From contig CAMDLR010000018.1 in the NCBI GenBank assembly GCA_945901845.1, positions 1 through 37,826 on the forward strand: DNA of 37,826 nucleotides. Reading direction: 5' to 3'. The position numbers and the translations under genes are program-made. Position 1 is the stretch's first letter; every line of letters begins with the position of its first letter. Below the pieces are notes generated by a model, which was given only the letters and a program-made list of their open reading frames with translations, was not told the DNA's origin and did not search any database. Origin of the DNA: Sediminibacterium ginsengisoli. GTDB taxonomy: Bacteria; Bacteroidota; Bacteroidia; Chitinophagales; Chitinophagaceae. Shown one piece after another: positions 14,630 through 23,647 of this stretch.

Positions 14630-16291
14630 CTACTTTGCCAAAGTTACAATAATATATGGGGTTACTTCCTTATCTCTTGTATCTGGATTTAAAAATGGCA
14701 GTGTGAGCATACTTACCCCAAAATAAGCGTTTTTGTGCAGTATGGTAGTTCCCGGAAATTTTTGCTGAAGCGCGGGTAAGCTTGATGCTTTAGTTATGAG
14801 CATTTGCCGCTGCTTTAGCAGGCTACTATCAAATATCCTTTCAAATGAATGATTGCCATAAAAATGAAGCGCCCTACTCTCATCAATTTGGTATACGTAA
14901 ACATTGTTTTTTGGCAATTTATTTTCATTGATAAAGGATGCAGCAGAAACGCCAAGCTCGAACTTTAAAAGTCTTGGGTAAAAAGAAGTATTTAATATAA
15001 AATTAACACCCAGTATCGTGTATAAGGCAAGTGAAATGAACTTTGGGGTTTGACCTTTATAGCGGAACAATAAATATACATAATAGACACTGCCAAGTGT
15101 CGCAGCTAATTTAATATAAAGTGGCATATCTGTAAATACAAAAAGTACAATCATTAGTACAGCAGCCCACAATAACGTAAATATGAATCCATGAAAATAT
15201 AGGAGCACTTTTTGAAGTTTCGAAAATCCTTCCGAAAAATAAAGTGCATGCAAACCTTTTGCTGTAACAACAGCAGCGAGTGGAAGCACGACAAATATAT
15301 AATGCGGAAGTTGCGCCTGACTTCTTGCAAGCATACAATAGGTAGCAATAAAGCCGCCAGCAACAATAAACTCTTGATGGCTTTGAAGTTTAAACTTGGA
15401 CTGAATAATATCCTTAACAGACAACACTAGCGCCATTAAAAATACAAATATCCAAGGCAAAAAACTCCAAAGCATATTTTCTAATAAAAATGTAAAATGA
15501 TTCATTTCATTAAATACATTTTCGCCGGTATACCTTCCAAAACTTTGCGTCCAGTAATAAAAACGAAGCCCCGACTCAATGGGTACACCATGAATTATTT
15601 TCCCTGGATGTACGTCAAACTGCGTATAGAGCCCAATACTCATTGGCATAAGTAATAAGCCTACAATTAAAATGCCAATGATATATTCCCACCTAAAAAA
15701 CTGCTTCCAATTGCGCTGCAATAAAAAGTGTATCGCAAAACTTACACCCGGAACTACAATGGCAATAGGTCCTTTGGTTAACATACCTAGTCCAATGCCT
15801 ATAAAAGCCATCATAAAATGTTTCCAAACATTACTTTGATACCATGCTGCTAACTGCCAAATACTAAACATCACAAATCCCATGAGCATGGTGTCACACC
15901 TAACATCATGTGCCATTAAAATAAATGCTTGTGATGTAGCAAGTACCAAAACAGATAACTGAGCTGAAAGCTCATTATAATATAAAAGGGTAAATCGATA
16001 CACCGACCATAGTGCGAGACCCAAACACAAAACTGAGGGTAAACGGTAAGCCCAATCATGCACACCAAATAACTGGATACTAAAAGAGGACAACCAAAAT
16101 AGTAAAGGTGGTTTATCTAAATAATCGACGCCTAAATCATAGAGTTGTAAATAATTACCTGTGTTAGCCATTTCCCTACTCATTGAGGCATATTGTGCTG
16201 CATCGATGTCAATTAATGGAATACCAAGCATTCCTATCACGCATACCACACAAGCGGCTATTAACGAGATGATGAAGCACTTTTGATTCAT
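14630..16291 (-). CDS. GT39-type (ArnT/PMT-like) membrane glycosyltransferase
   Basis: The 553-residue polytopic protein has about a dozen hydrophobic segments. The first periplasmic loop carries the catalytic-type acidic motif DIDAAQYASMSREM, followed by YLDKPPLLFWL, both typical of the ArnT/GT39 (GT-C) family that uses polyprenyl-phosphate sugars as donors. The product is probably transfer of a sugar to a lipid A-, glycan- or protein-type acceptor at the periplasmic face of the inner membrane. Donor and acceptor are not readable. It overlaps the upstream PAP2 gene by 4 bases, so the two are translationally coupled. The PAP2 enzyme could recycle the polyprenyl carrier or adjust lipid A phosphates. 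Confidence 0.88.
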   Translation of the reverse strand: MNQKCFIISLIAACVVCVIGMLGIPLIDIDAAQYASMSREMANTGNYLQLYDLGVDYLDKPPLLFWLSSFSIQLFGVHDWAYRLPSVLCLGLALWSVYRFTLLYYNELSAQLSVLVLATSQAFILMAHDVRCDTMLMGFVMFSIWQLAAWYQSNVWKHFMMAFIGIGLGMLTKGPIAIVVPGVSFAIHFLLQRNWKQFFRWEYIIGILIVGLLLMPMSIGLYTQFDVHPGKIIHGVPIESGLRFYYWTQSFGRYTGENVFNEMNHFTFLLENMLWSFLPWIFVFLMALVLSVKDIIQSKFKLQSHQEFIVAGGFIATYCMLARSQAQLPHYIFVVLPLAAVVTAKGLHALYFSEGFSKLQKVLLYFHGFIFTLLWAAVLMIVLFVFTDMPLYIKLAATLGSVYYVYLLFRYKGQTPKFISLALYTILGVNFILNTSFYPRLLKFELGVSAASFINENKLPKNNVYVYQIDESRALHFYGNHSFERIFDSSLLKQRQMLITKASSLPALQQKFPGTTILHKNAYFGVSMLTLPFLNPDTRDKEVTPYIIVTLAK

Positions 16292-16872
16292 ACGCTAATA
16301 TGTAATGGATCTGATTTTTGATAGGCCCAACAAACAAAATGCCCTATCATAAATCCAAGTAATGCACCAAAAATTACATCAAATGGGTAGTGTACACCAA
16401 CATAAACTTGAGCGTAACAAATAAGTGCCGCCCAAATAAATAGGAGGTATTTCCAACTGCCAAAAAAACGACCAAGGGTTACAAACAAAAAAGTAGCAAC
16501 ACCAAAATGGTTAGTAGCGTGTGATGATGTAAAACTATATCCTCCCGAACAATGATCAAGAAGCAATCTTACTTGATTTGAAAACAATGGATCAGCGCAG
16601 GGTCTTGGACGTTGCACCCAATTTTTTATAATACTACTACTCAACTGATCGGTTAGTAAAACCGTGATGAATGCAAATAATAACCACACCCACCCTTTTT
16701 TACCAAAATTGACAAAAACAAAAACAATTAAAAATAAATAAAAAGGAATCCAAAAAGTAGATTCTCTAAAAAAAGGCATAAGCACATCCAAAATAGGATG
16801 CGTCGCTATCCGATTAACAAAAACAAACAAAGATTGATCAAATGATTGTAAGGATTCAAAAAAAGAAGACAT
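16288..16872 (-). CDS. PAP2 family membrane phosphatase
   Basis: The protein is 194 residues from the ATG at 16872; a TTG at 16878 is less likely. The three phosphatase signatures are present: KNWVQRPRPC (motif 1, K-x6-RP), SFTSSHATNHFG (motif 2, with the Ser-His pair) and YVGVHYPFDVIFG (motif 3, with the nucleophilic His and Asp). Several membrane helices surround them. Members dephosphorylate undecaprenyl pyrophosphate, lipid A or phosphatidic acid derivatives. The 4-base overlap with the GT39 gene points to polyprenyl-carrier or lipid A chemistry. Upstream, the minus strand shows TATCTTTA (16898-16891), one base off the -7 consensus, so it may start a transcript apart from the methyltransferase gene. 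Confidence 0.88.
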   Translation of the reverse strand: MSSFFESLQSFDQSLFVFVNRIATHPILDVLMPFFRESTFWIPFYLFLIVFVFVNFGKKGWVWLLFAFITVLLTDQLSSSIIKNWVQRPRPCADPLFSNQVRLLLDHCSGGYSFTSSHATNHFGVATFLFVTLGRFFGSWKYLLFIWAALICYAQVYVGVHYPFDVIFGALLGFMIGHFVCWAYQKSDPLHISV

Positions 16873-16898
16873 AAACAACTACTTAATAATTAAAGATA

Positions 16899-17651
16899 CT
16901 AAGAAATTGAATGCTTTTGAGCTACTAAAATAAGTCTATTAGAGCTACTAGCTTCATAGGCGTTAAGTTGATAGTCTCCAAAAGTTGCGATTATTTGTAG
17001 TCCCGCTTTTTGCATAAATATGACAAAATCATTCAAATTATATTTCCTAACACGCTCTTCAAAAACGCCTAAAACTTCATGAGACACCGCATCAACAACC
17101 TTGATTTCTTTAAATAAATAGAGGTCATCCTGCCATTTTTTGGTGTGAAATATCAAATGTTCCATTTGGATCATGACATCATCACCGTTCGTTTCTTCTA
17201 TCAATCCAACATTTAAATAATCGATTACAAGCGTACCATTTTCTTTCAAATTTGCTGCCATAGCACTTATGGCTAATTGGTGCTCTTCATGGGTATCAAA
17301 GTAACCAAAACTTGTGAAAAAATTAAAGGCATAATCAAAATGATTGGCCTTAAAAGTTTCACGCATATCATGACAAAAAAAATGTAACCCATTGGTTTTC
17401 ATATTTGATGCAGCTTCAATGGATGCAGGCGACAAATCAATGCCTGTAACATCAAATCCCGCATCAAATAATGCCTTACTATGCCTCCCCTTTCCACAAG
17501 CGATATCGAGCATTGTTGCATGTGGCAACGGCTTCAAATAAGCGAGTAAATTATCAATAAACTGAAAGGCTTCCGTGTCATCACGGTGTTGGTACAATGT
17601 GTGATAATAGCTAGAATCAAACCAATCTGAAAACCAACCCTTTTTGCGCAT
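16899..17651 (-). CDS. Class I SAM-dependent methyltransferase
   Basis: The 250-residue protein carries a Rossmann-type SAM-binding domain. Motif I is MLDIACGKGRHSKAL (about 44-58), followed by the acidic ribose-binding residue in VTGIDLSPAS and a later FNFFTSFGYFD segment. The N-terminal WFSDWFDSSYYHTLY element and C-terminal barrel-like part resemble a methyltransferase subfamily of unassigned substrate common in Bacteroidota. The substrate is unknown. It is the first gene of a same-strand run with PAP2 and GT39 genes, separated from PAP2 by 26 bases, and is divergent from the phosphoglucosamine mutase gene. Confidence 0.85.
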   Translation of the reverse strand: MRKKGWFSDWFDSSYYHTLYQHRDDTEAFQFIDNLLAYLKPLPHATMLDIACGKGRHSKALFDAGFDVTGIDLSPASIEAASNMKTNGLHFFCHDMRETFKANHFDYAFNFFTSFGYFDTHEEHQLAISAMAANLKENGTLVIDYLNVGLIEETNGDDVMIQMEHLIFHTKKWQDDLYLFKEIKVVDAVSHEVLGVFEERVRKYNLNDFVIFMQKAGLQIIATFGDYQLNAYEASSSNRLILVAQKHSIS

Positions 17652-17705
17652 ATAAATGTTTAAAACTCATGCGAAATTAGGGTAAGCAAAGCAACAAATT
17701 TGATT

Positions 17706-17713
17706 TATGTTTG
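17706..17713 (+). promoter_or_regulatory. -7 promoter box of the glmM-like gene
   Basis: TATGTTTG matches TAnnTTTG and ends 21 bases before the ATG at 17735. No clear -33 TTTG lies at the expected distance. Confidence 0.45.
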
Positions 17714-17734
17714 CAGCTTTAATGAATAAGTGAT

Positions 17735-19129
17735 ATGGCATTAATTAAGAGCATTTCAGGCATAAGAGGCACAATTGGAGGTGTCCCAGGAGAATCGTTA
17801 AGTCCACTAGACATTGTTCGATTTGCAGCAGCTTATGGGTCATGGCTTTTAGCAAACTCGGATGGCAATAAAAAAGTAGTGATTGGAAGAGACGGTAGAA
17901 TTAGTGGAGAAATGGTACAATCACTCGTTGTAAATACCCTATTAAGTTTAGGTATAGATGTTATTGATCTTGGTTTAAGTACAACGCCTACCGTAGAAAT
18001 GGCGGTTGTATTTGAAAAAGCAGCAGGTGGCGTTATTTTAACGGCAAGCCACAATCCAAAAGAATGGAACGCCCTTAAATTACTCAATCATAAAGGGGAA
18101 TTTATTAGCGGTGCAGATGGTGCTACCCTATTAGACATTGTAAAAGCAGACAATTATCATTTTGCTAGTGTAGATCATTTAGGTACTGTTACTAAAAATG
18201 AAACTGCATTAGACGAACATATAAAGGCCATATTAGCACACCCACTTGTAAATATTGAAGCTATTACGGCTAGTAACTTTTCAATTGTTGTGGATGCCAT
18301 TAATAGTTCAGGAGCTTTTGCTGTTCCTCAATTATTAATTGCACTTGGTGTAAGTCAAATTACTGTTATCAATGAAGAAGTTAATGGCAAATTTGCACAC
18401 AATCCAGAACCACTTCCCGAAAATTTAAGGGCCTTATGTAGTGAAGTTTTAAAACAAAATGCAAATATGGGTATCGCTGTAGACCCTGATGTGGATAGGC
18501 TTTGCTTTGTTTGTGAAGACGGAACATTATTTGGAGAAGAATATACACTTGTGGCTGTTGCAGATTATGTTTTAAAAAATAAAAAAGGAAATACAGTAAG
18601 CAATATGTCTTCTACTAGAGCCCTCAGAGATATCACAGAAAAGTATGGTGGCAAGTATACACCAAGCGCTGTAGGGGAAGTAAATGTTGTTGCAAAAATG
18701 AAGGAAACCAATGCGGTGATTGGAGGCGAAGGAAATGGTGGAATTATTGTGCCTGAACTACATTATGGAAGAGATGCATTAATTGGTATTGCCCTATTTT
18801 TATCTCATTTGGCGATAGAGAAAAAAACAGTTCAACAGCTTAGAAACACCTATCCCGACTATTTTATGAGTAAAAATAAAATAGAACTTATCCCTGGAAT
18901 AGATCTAGAGAAAATATTTACAAGCCTTAAAGAAAAATACAAGAACCACACTATCAACACAGAAGATGGTTTAAAAATTGATTTTGAGCATGATTGGGTA
19001 CACCTAAGATCAAGCAACACAGAGCCCATTATCAGAATTTACGCCGAAAGCAATTCTCAAAATGTGGCTGACAATATTGCTCAAAAACTAATGAAAGACA
19101 TCCAAGAAGTGGCTATTTCCATACAATAA
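17735..19129 (+). CDS. glmM: Phosphoglucosamine mutase
   Basis: The enzyme converts glucosamine 6-phosphate to glucosamine 1-phosphate, supplying UDP-GlcNAc for peptidoglycan and lipid A. The 464-residue alpha-D-phosphohexomutase shows the phosphoserine loop TASHNPKEWNALK with Ser105, the metal loop DPDVDR (250-255), the sugar-binding loop GGEGNGGII, and the phosphate-binding RSSNTEPIIRIYAE near the C-terminus. GGEGNGG followed by HYGRDAL is the form usually annotated as phosphoglucosamine mutase in Bacteroidota, and differs from the GEQSGH form of E. coli GlmM. A phosphomannomutase or dual-specificity activity is possible. The cysteine desulfurase gene follows 25 bases downstream but has its own -7 box. 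Confidence 0.88.
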   Translation: MALIKSISGIRGTIGGVPGESLSPLDIVRFAAAYGSWLLANSDGNKKVVIGRDGRISGEMVQSLVVNTLLSLGIDVIDLGLSTTPTVEMAVVFEKAAGGVILTASHNPKEWNALKLLNHKGEFISGADGATLLDIVKADNYHFASVDHLGTVTKNETALDEHIKAILAHPLVNIEAITASNFSIVVDAINSSGAFAVPQLLIALGVSQITVINEEVNGKFAHNPEPLPENLRALCSEVLKQNANMGIAVDPDVDRLCFVCEDGTLFGEEYTLVAVADYVLKNKKGNTVSNMSSTRALRDITEKYGGKYTPSAVGEVNVVAKMKETNAVIGGEGNGGIIVPELHYGRDALIGIALFLSHLAIEKKTVQQLRNTYPDYFMSKNKIELIPGIDLEKIFTSLKEKYKNHTINTEDGLKIDFEHDWVHLRSSNTEPIIRIYAESNSQNVADNIAQKLMKDIQEVAISIQ

Positions 19130-19141
19130 ATTACAAATTCT

Positions 19142-19149
19142 TATCTTTG
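19142..19149 (+). promoter_or_regulatory. -7 promoter box of the cysteine desulfurase gene
   Basis: TATCTTTG matches TAnnTTTG exactly and ends 5 bases before the ATG at 19155, implying a nearly leaderless transcript. Confidence 0.55.
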
Positions 19150-19154
19150 AGAAC

Positions 19155-20282
19155 ATGGAAAGGATTTACCTAGACAATGCGGCCACTACCCCTTTAGACC
19201 CTGCAGTACTTGAGGCCATGATGCCTTATATGACAACCCATTTTGGTAATCCCTCCGCTATTTATAGTTATGGCCGCGAAACACGCTTGGCCATAGAAAA
19301 TGCGCGAAAAAAAGTAGCGGCGTTATTAAATACGCGTCCTTCAGAAATATTTTTCACAAGTGGTGGCACTGAAAGTAGCAATACCGCTATACATGCTGCT
19401 GTTTATGATTTAGGTTGTACACATATCATCTCTTCTACAATTGAACACCATGCGACTAGTCATACCGTTGAGCATTTACATAAAATTGGAGCAGCATCTT
19501 TAAGTTATGTAAAGCTTTTGCCTAATGGACATATTGATATAGATGACTTAGCATTACTACTAAAAAATAGTACACAAAAATGTTTGGTAACCCTCATGCA
19601 TGCCAACAATGAAATTGGTAACATGATTGATTTGCATGAAATTGGCAACCTTTGCAATACCTATAATGCCATTTTTCATAGTGATACTGTACAAACAGTG
19701 GGGCATTTTCCATTTGATTTGAAAAACACGCCTGTTCATTTTATCACTGGCGCAGGACACAAATTTCATGGCCCAAAAGGTGTAGGCATTTTATACATAC
19801 ACGAGTCCATTAAAATAAAACCTTTCGTGCATGGCGGTGCACAGGAACGCAATATGCGTGCAGGTACCGAAAACTTGTATGGTATTGTTGGCTTTGCAAA
19901 AGCGCTAGAAATTGCCACTGAGCAATTTGAAAAAGATAGTGCCTATATAAATGGGCTTAAGCAGTATATGATGGAGCAGCTTGAGCAACATATTGCTGGT
20001 GTAACTTTTAATGGCGATCCAATTGGGAGCTCACTATACGCCGTTTTGAGTGTCAATTTTCCAGCTTCGAGTAAAAGTGAAATGCTATTGTTTAATTTAG
20101 ACATTCACCACATATGCGCTAGTGGCGGAAGCGCTTGCAGTAGTGGTGCCAATGCTGGCTCACATGTGATAAGGGCTATCAATAATAATCCAGATATTAC
20201 AACTGTGCGTTTTTCCTTTAGCAAACACAACACCAAAAATGAAATTGATGTTGTGGTTGCCAATTTAAAGGAAATGATTTAA
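19155..20282 (+). CDS. Cysteine desulfurase (NifS/IscS-type)
   Basis: The enzyme takes sulfur from L-cysteine as a persulfide, giving alanine, for Fe-S clusters and tRNA thiolation. The 375-residue class V aminotransferase fold shows YLDNAATTPLDP at the start, the PLP lysine Lys203 in GAGHKFHGPKG, and the persulfide Cys328 in ASGGSACSSGA. The short loop around the cysteine and overall length fit group I NifS/IscS enzymes rather than SufS. No Fe-S scaffold gene is adjacent. The nearby mtaB product and the Fe-S proteins at 34381-36481 would be customers of such a sulfur source, but nothing here links them directly. The gene converges with the DUF2723 gene with a 7-base gap. Confidence 0.92.
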   Translation: MERIYLDNAATTPLDPAVLEAMMPYMTTHFGNPSAIYSYGRETRLAIENARKKVAALLNTRPSEIFFTSGGTESSNTAIHAAVYDLGCTHIISSTIEHHATSHTVEHLHKIGAASLSYVKLLPNGHIDIDDLALLLKNSTQKCLVTLMHANNEIGNMIDLHEIGNLCNTYNAIFHSDTVQTVGHFPFDLKNTPVHFITGAGHKFHGPKGVGILYIHESIKIKPFVHGGAQERNMRAGTENLYGIVGFAKALEIATEQFEKDSAYINGLKQYMMEQLEQHIAGVTFNGDPIGSSLYAVLSVNFPASSKSEMLLFNLDIHHICASGGSACSSGANAGSHVIRAINNNPDITTVRFSFSKHNTKNEIDVVVANLKEMI

Positions 20283-20289
20283 TGTATTT

Positions 20290-23200
20290 CTATCTATTCG
20301 TGTCTTTAGACATTACTTTTCCAGGAATTTCAACAGAAGGATTATACATCGTTTGCATTTGTGTTAGTGCTTGCAAATAACCCTCAGCTGTTTGTTTTTC
20401 CTGCGCCATGTTTTCGGCTTTCATACCAGATAAAGAATTGTAGTAATTAACTTGTTGCGTTAAATCTTTTTTAACCGCAGCACTTACTTTTTGAATGAGT
20501 GCTTGGTCTCCAGCTAAATAACAGGCATCTAAAAATAATAGAGAATTTCTATTATGCAAATTTCCTCTGCTTGTTAAGCCATATCCAAAGTTACTTTCAT
20601 GCATCATTTTGTCTGCTTTATTGAGCACAACTTTGGCTTCTTCTTTTCTGTTTTTTGCAGCTAAATCAATAGCAAGTTCGGCATATGCAGACCTAATACC
20701 ACCAAGGTGTCTTCTATTTTCTTCATCAAAATAAACACCCGGCTTATCGGCATTACCAAATGAAAACTTATTGGTTAGTTTATCTAACATCCAATTGGTG
20801 TTGACCTTGCTATTTTTAACAGGTGCTAAACGGTAGCTTAATCCATCTCTACGTAAAAACTGATCAAAGCCAAGCTCTGCACCAGCATTGGTAAAATAAA
20901 TAGGACGCTTCCAATTGTTGGCTGCAATGATATTTAAAACCGCTGATTCATTTTTCATTAAAGCATTACGTGGCAATGAAAAATCCAATGAAGACAACAC
21001 GCTATCAGTAGCATTTACAGTACCATTTTTGATAGCTGCAGCCACATCTACAGGAACTGTTACATTTTTAACAGGGAAACTATAATCATTATCTGGATTA
21101 TCCTTACCCACATAATTTTTCATGACATTGTACAAATTGTAAAACTTATCATCCGGCATAGATGCATTTGGCTTGTACTCGATATAATCACGCTTGCCGC
21201 CTTCAATTTGATCTGCAGACCATATTACATCAATAGCAGGGCTCTCATTTACTTTGTAACGAAGTTGATTGATATACCAATCAATACCCAATAAACTGTA
21301 GTTAATAACACGAATATCTTTTCTAATACCTTCTACCTCCTGGGCATACCATAATGGATATGTATCATTATCACCAAACGTAAATAGAATAGCATTGGGC
21401 GCACAACTTTCTAAATAATTTTTGGCTAAATCTCTAGCAATTACTTTATTACTTCTATCATGATCATCCCACTCCTCGCTAGCCATTAACGCAGGAACTG
21501 CTAACAAACAAACAACAGTTGCAAGTCCTGCAGCTGCTGTTTTTTCAATTGCAATCGCTTTTACAAATAATTCTTTTACCATTAAAACCCCAAGACCAAT
21601 CCAAACAGCAAAAGCATAAAAACTTCCTACATACGCATAATCTCGCTCACGCGGCTGATAGCCTGCCTGATTTAAATAAAGTACGATCGCAAATCCAGTA
21701 AAAAAGAACATTAAAAAGTTAACGCCAAAATCTGCTCTCTTTTTTCGATAATGAAAAACCATACCTAATAAACCAAGTATACATGGAAGTGCAAAAAGTT
21801 TATTATTCGCTTTATTATTTTTAAGACTATCTGGCATAGCAGACTGGTCGCCATATAATAATTGATCGATAGGTGCAATACCTGTAATCCAGTTACCATC
21901 TCTAACATTGCCTGCAAACAAACCTTGGTTATCGTTTTGTTTACCTGAAAAGTTCCACATAAAATACCTAAAATACATCCAGTTTAATTGGTATCCGAAA
22001 AAGTATTTGATATTATCAACTTGATTTATTTCATGATCATATGTGCCATCTTGCATCCGGTTCATACCCAAATAGTACGCATAATAGTCTGCGTGGTTTT
22101 GATCATTACTCATATCCCAAATACGTGGAAATACCATTTTGTCTTCTGGAGCAAAAACATATTTACGATCTTCTCCAAGCTCAATGTATTTGTCTGTAGA
22201 CTTTTGATAACGCATGCCCGTGGTTTTTACATCAACGGGTCTTGCAGTAAATTTTTGACCGTATAACAAAGGAAAATCACCATATTGTTCACGACCTAAA
22301 TAACCTACAAGGCTAATTGGATTGTCAACATTGTACATATCTACAGATGGATTAGCGCTACTTCGAATCATCGTGGTTAAATAAGTACTATATCCGATCA
22401 ACATAAATGTTAAACACCAAATACCAAGCCTAAGCATCGACCATCCTTTTGATGCAGCCACTTTTAAACCATACCAGATTAGTGCAGCAACTAAAACAAA
22501 GAAGGTAGTAAAGCCTGTAAAAAATGGCAATTTGAAGTCATTGACAAAGATGCGGTCAAAAAAACCAGCAATTTTTACTGTGTATTGAATAACACCAACC
22601 TGGACAATGCCAGTTATAGCACATGCGATTACAAAAAAGATATAAATTCCTGCGTATGTTTTTTTCTTGCCTTTATCTAAAGATTCAAAAAAATACAATA
22701 ATCCAATGGCTGCAATAGTTCCAAGTAACATCAGCCCACCTAGCGTACTATCCAATTCAACACCACGCTCAGGATTTACTTCGGCATTAGCTACAAGCAA
22801 TCCACCTATAAAAGCAAGAATGCCACCAACACCAATGATGACTAAAAACCACTTTTTAATAACAGCATAGTTGAAACTATCTTGTTTACGGAAATAGTAC
22901 ACCATTACAATGGCAGGAATGGTTAATAGATTTAACAAGTGAACGCCAATAGAAAGTCCCATCATAAAAAATATGAACACAATCCACTTATCTGCATCAG
23001 CTTCATCCGCTTGATTTTCCCATTTTAAAATGGCCCAAAAAACAATAGCGGTAAAAAAAGAAGACAATGCGTATACTTCGCCTTCTACAGCACTATACCA
23101 AAAAGAATCACTAAATGTATACGCAAGCGCGCCAACAACACCAGCACCCATCACACTAATCAATTGACTTGTAGTTAGCGTTTCTAAAGTTTTGAGACCC

Positions 23201-23514
23201 ATAATTTTGCGCGCAAAATGGGTAATGGTCCAAAACAAAAATAAAATGGTAAAAGCACTAGCAAGTGCACTCATTATGTTAACGGCCTTTGCAGCAGTTA
23301 ATGGATTATCGCCAAATAGCACTATAAATACACGACCAATGATTACAAATAATGGGGCTCCGGGTGGATGCGGAATTTGAACCTTAAAACAACTACTCAC
23401 AAACTCACCACAATCCCATAAACTACCACCAGCCTCTGCCGTCATAATGTACACAGTGGCAGCAATCAAAAACACAACCCAACCAATCAAATTATTAATT
23501 CTAGTAAAAAGCAT
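20290..23514 (-). CDS. DUF2723 membrane glycosyltransferase (TMEM260-like)
   Basis: The product is a large polytopic protein of 1074 residues from the ATG at 23514. An ATG 30 bases further upstream is less likely because a perfect -7 box overlaps it. The N-terminus reads FTRINNLIGWVVFLIAATVY, then GSLWDCGEFVSSCFKVQIPH, in which the acidic Asp/Glu of WDCGEF match the GT-C catalytic loop of DUF2723. About ten membrane segments follow, then a soluble C-terminal region of about 400 residues. The human DUF2723 protein TMEM260 is a protein O-mannosyltransferase. A protein or lipid O-glycosyltransferase role is therefore reasonable here, but unproven for the bacterial form. Confidence 0.85.
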   Translation of the reverse strand: MLFTRINNLIGWVVFLIAATVYIMTAEAGGSLWDCGEFVSSCFKVQIPHPPGAPLFVIIGRVFIVLFGDNPLTAAKAVNIMSALASAFTILFLFWTITHFARKIMGLKTLETLTTSQLISVMGAGVVGALAYTFSDSFWYSAVEGEVYALSSFFTAIVFWAILKWENQADEADADKWIVFIFFMMGLSIGVHLLNLLTIPAIVMVYYFRKQDSFNYAVIKKWFLVIIGVGGILAFIGGLLVANAEVNPERGVELDSTLGGLMLLGTIAAIGLLYFFESLDKGKKKTYAGIYIFFVIACAITGIVQVGVIQYTVKIAGFFDRIFVNDFKLPFFTGFTTFFVLVAALIWYGLKVAASKGWSMLRLGIWCLTFMLIGYSTYLTTMIRSSANPSVDMYNVDNPISLVGYLGREQYGDFPLLYGQKFTARPVDVKTTGMRYQKSTDKYIELGEDRKYVFAPEDKMVFPRIWDMSNDQNHADYYAYYLGMNRMQDGTYDHEINQVDNIKYFFGYQLNWMYFRYFMWNFSGKQNDNQGLFAGNVRDGNWITGIAPIDQLLYGDQSAMPDSLKNNKANNKLFALPCILGLLGMVFHYRKKRADFGVNFLMFFFTGFAIVLYLNQAGYQPRERDYAYVGSFYAFAVWIGLGVLMVKELFVKAIAIEKTAAAGLATVVCLLAVPALMASEEWDDHDRSNKVIARDLAKNYLESCAPNAILFTFGDNDTYPLWYAQEVEGIRKDIRVINYSLLGIDWYINQLRYKVNESPAIDVIWSADQIEGGKRDYIEYKPNASMPDDKFYNLYNVMKNYVGKDNPDNDYSFPVKNVTVPVDVAAAIKNGTVNATDSVLSSLDFSLPRNALMKNESAVLNIIAANNWKRPIYFTNAGAELGFDQFLRRDGLSYRLAPVKNSKVNTNWMLDKLTNKFSFGNADKPGVYFDEENRRHLGGIRSAYAELAIDLAAKNRKEEAKVVLNKADKMMHESNFGYGLTSRGNLHNRNSLLFLDACYLAGDQALIQKVSAAVKKDLTQQVNYYNSLSGMKAENMAQEKQTAEGYLQALTQMQTMYNPSVEIPGKVMSKDTNR

Positions 23515-23537
23515 AATTCTTCGTTTTAAAAGACAGA

Positions 23538-23545
23538 CAAACATA
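23538..23545 (-). promoter_or_regulatory. -7 promoter box of the DUF2723 gene
   Basis: TATGTTTG on the minus strand is a perfect TAnnTTTG. It contains the upstream in-frame ATG (23544-23542), so that codon would not be transcribed. Initiation at 23514 then leaves a leader of about 20 bases. Confidence 0.55.
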
Positions 23546-23632
23546 ACTTTTTAATTGTAAAATGTAAAGCCAAAAGGCTATTATTTCGTATTTTAAGGTA
23601 CTATTAAGGGTCAAAAAATCCATGTTCCTGCT

Positions 23633-23640
23633 TATCTTTG
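23633..23640 (+). promoter_or_regulatory. -7 promoter box of mtaB
   Basis: TATCTTTG, identical to the box before the cysteine desulfurase gene, ends 7 bases before the ATG at 23648, again predicting a very short leader. Confidence 0.55.
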
Positions 23641-23647
23641 TGGGCTC

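Noticed and set aside
14659..14682. A further GGGTTAC followed by GTAT, resembling the left-end promoter motif
   Set aside because: It lies inside the 3' end of the GT39-type gene, the spacer is 13 rather than 16 bases, the TACCC element is missing and no gene starts downstream on that strand.
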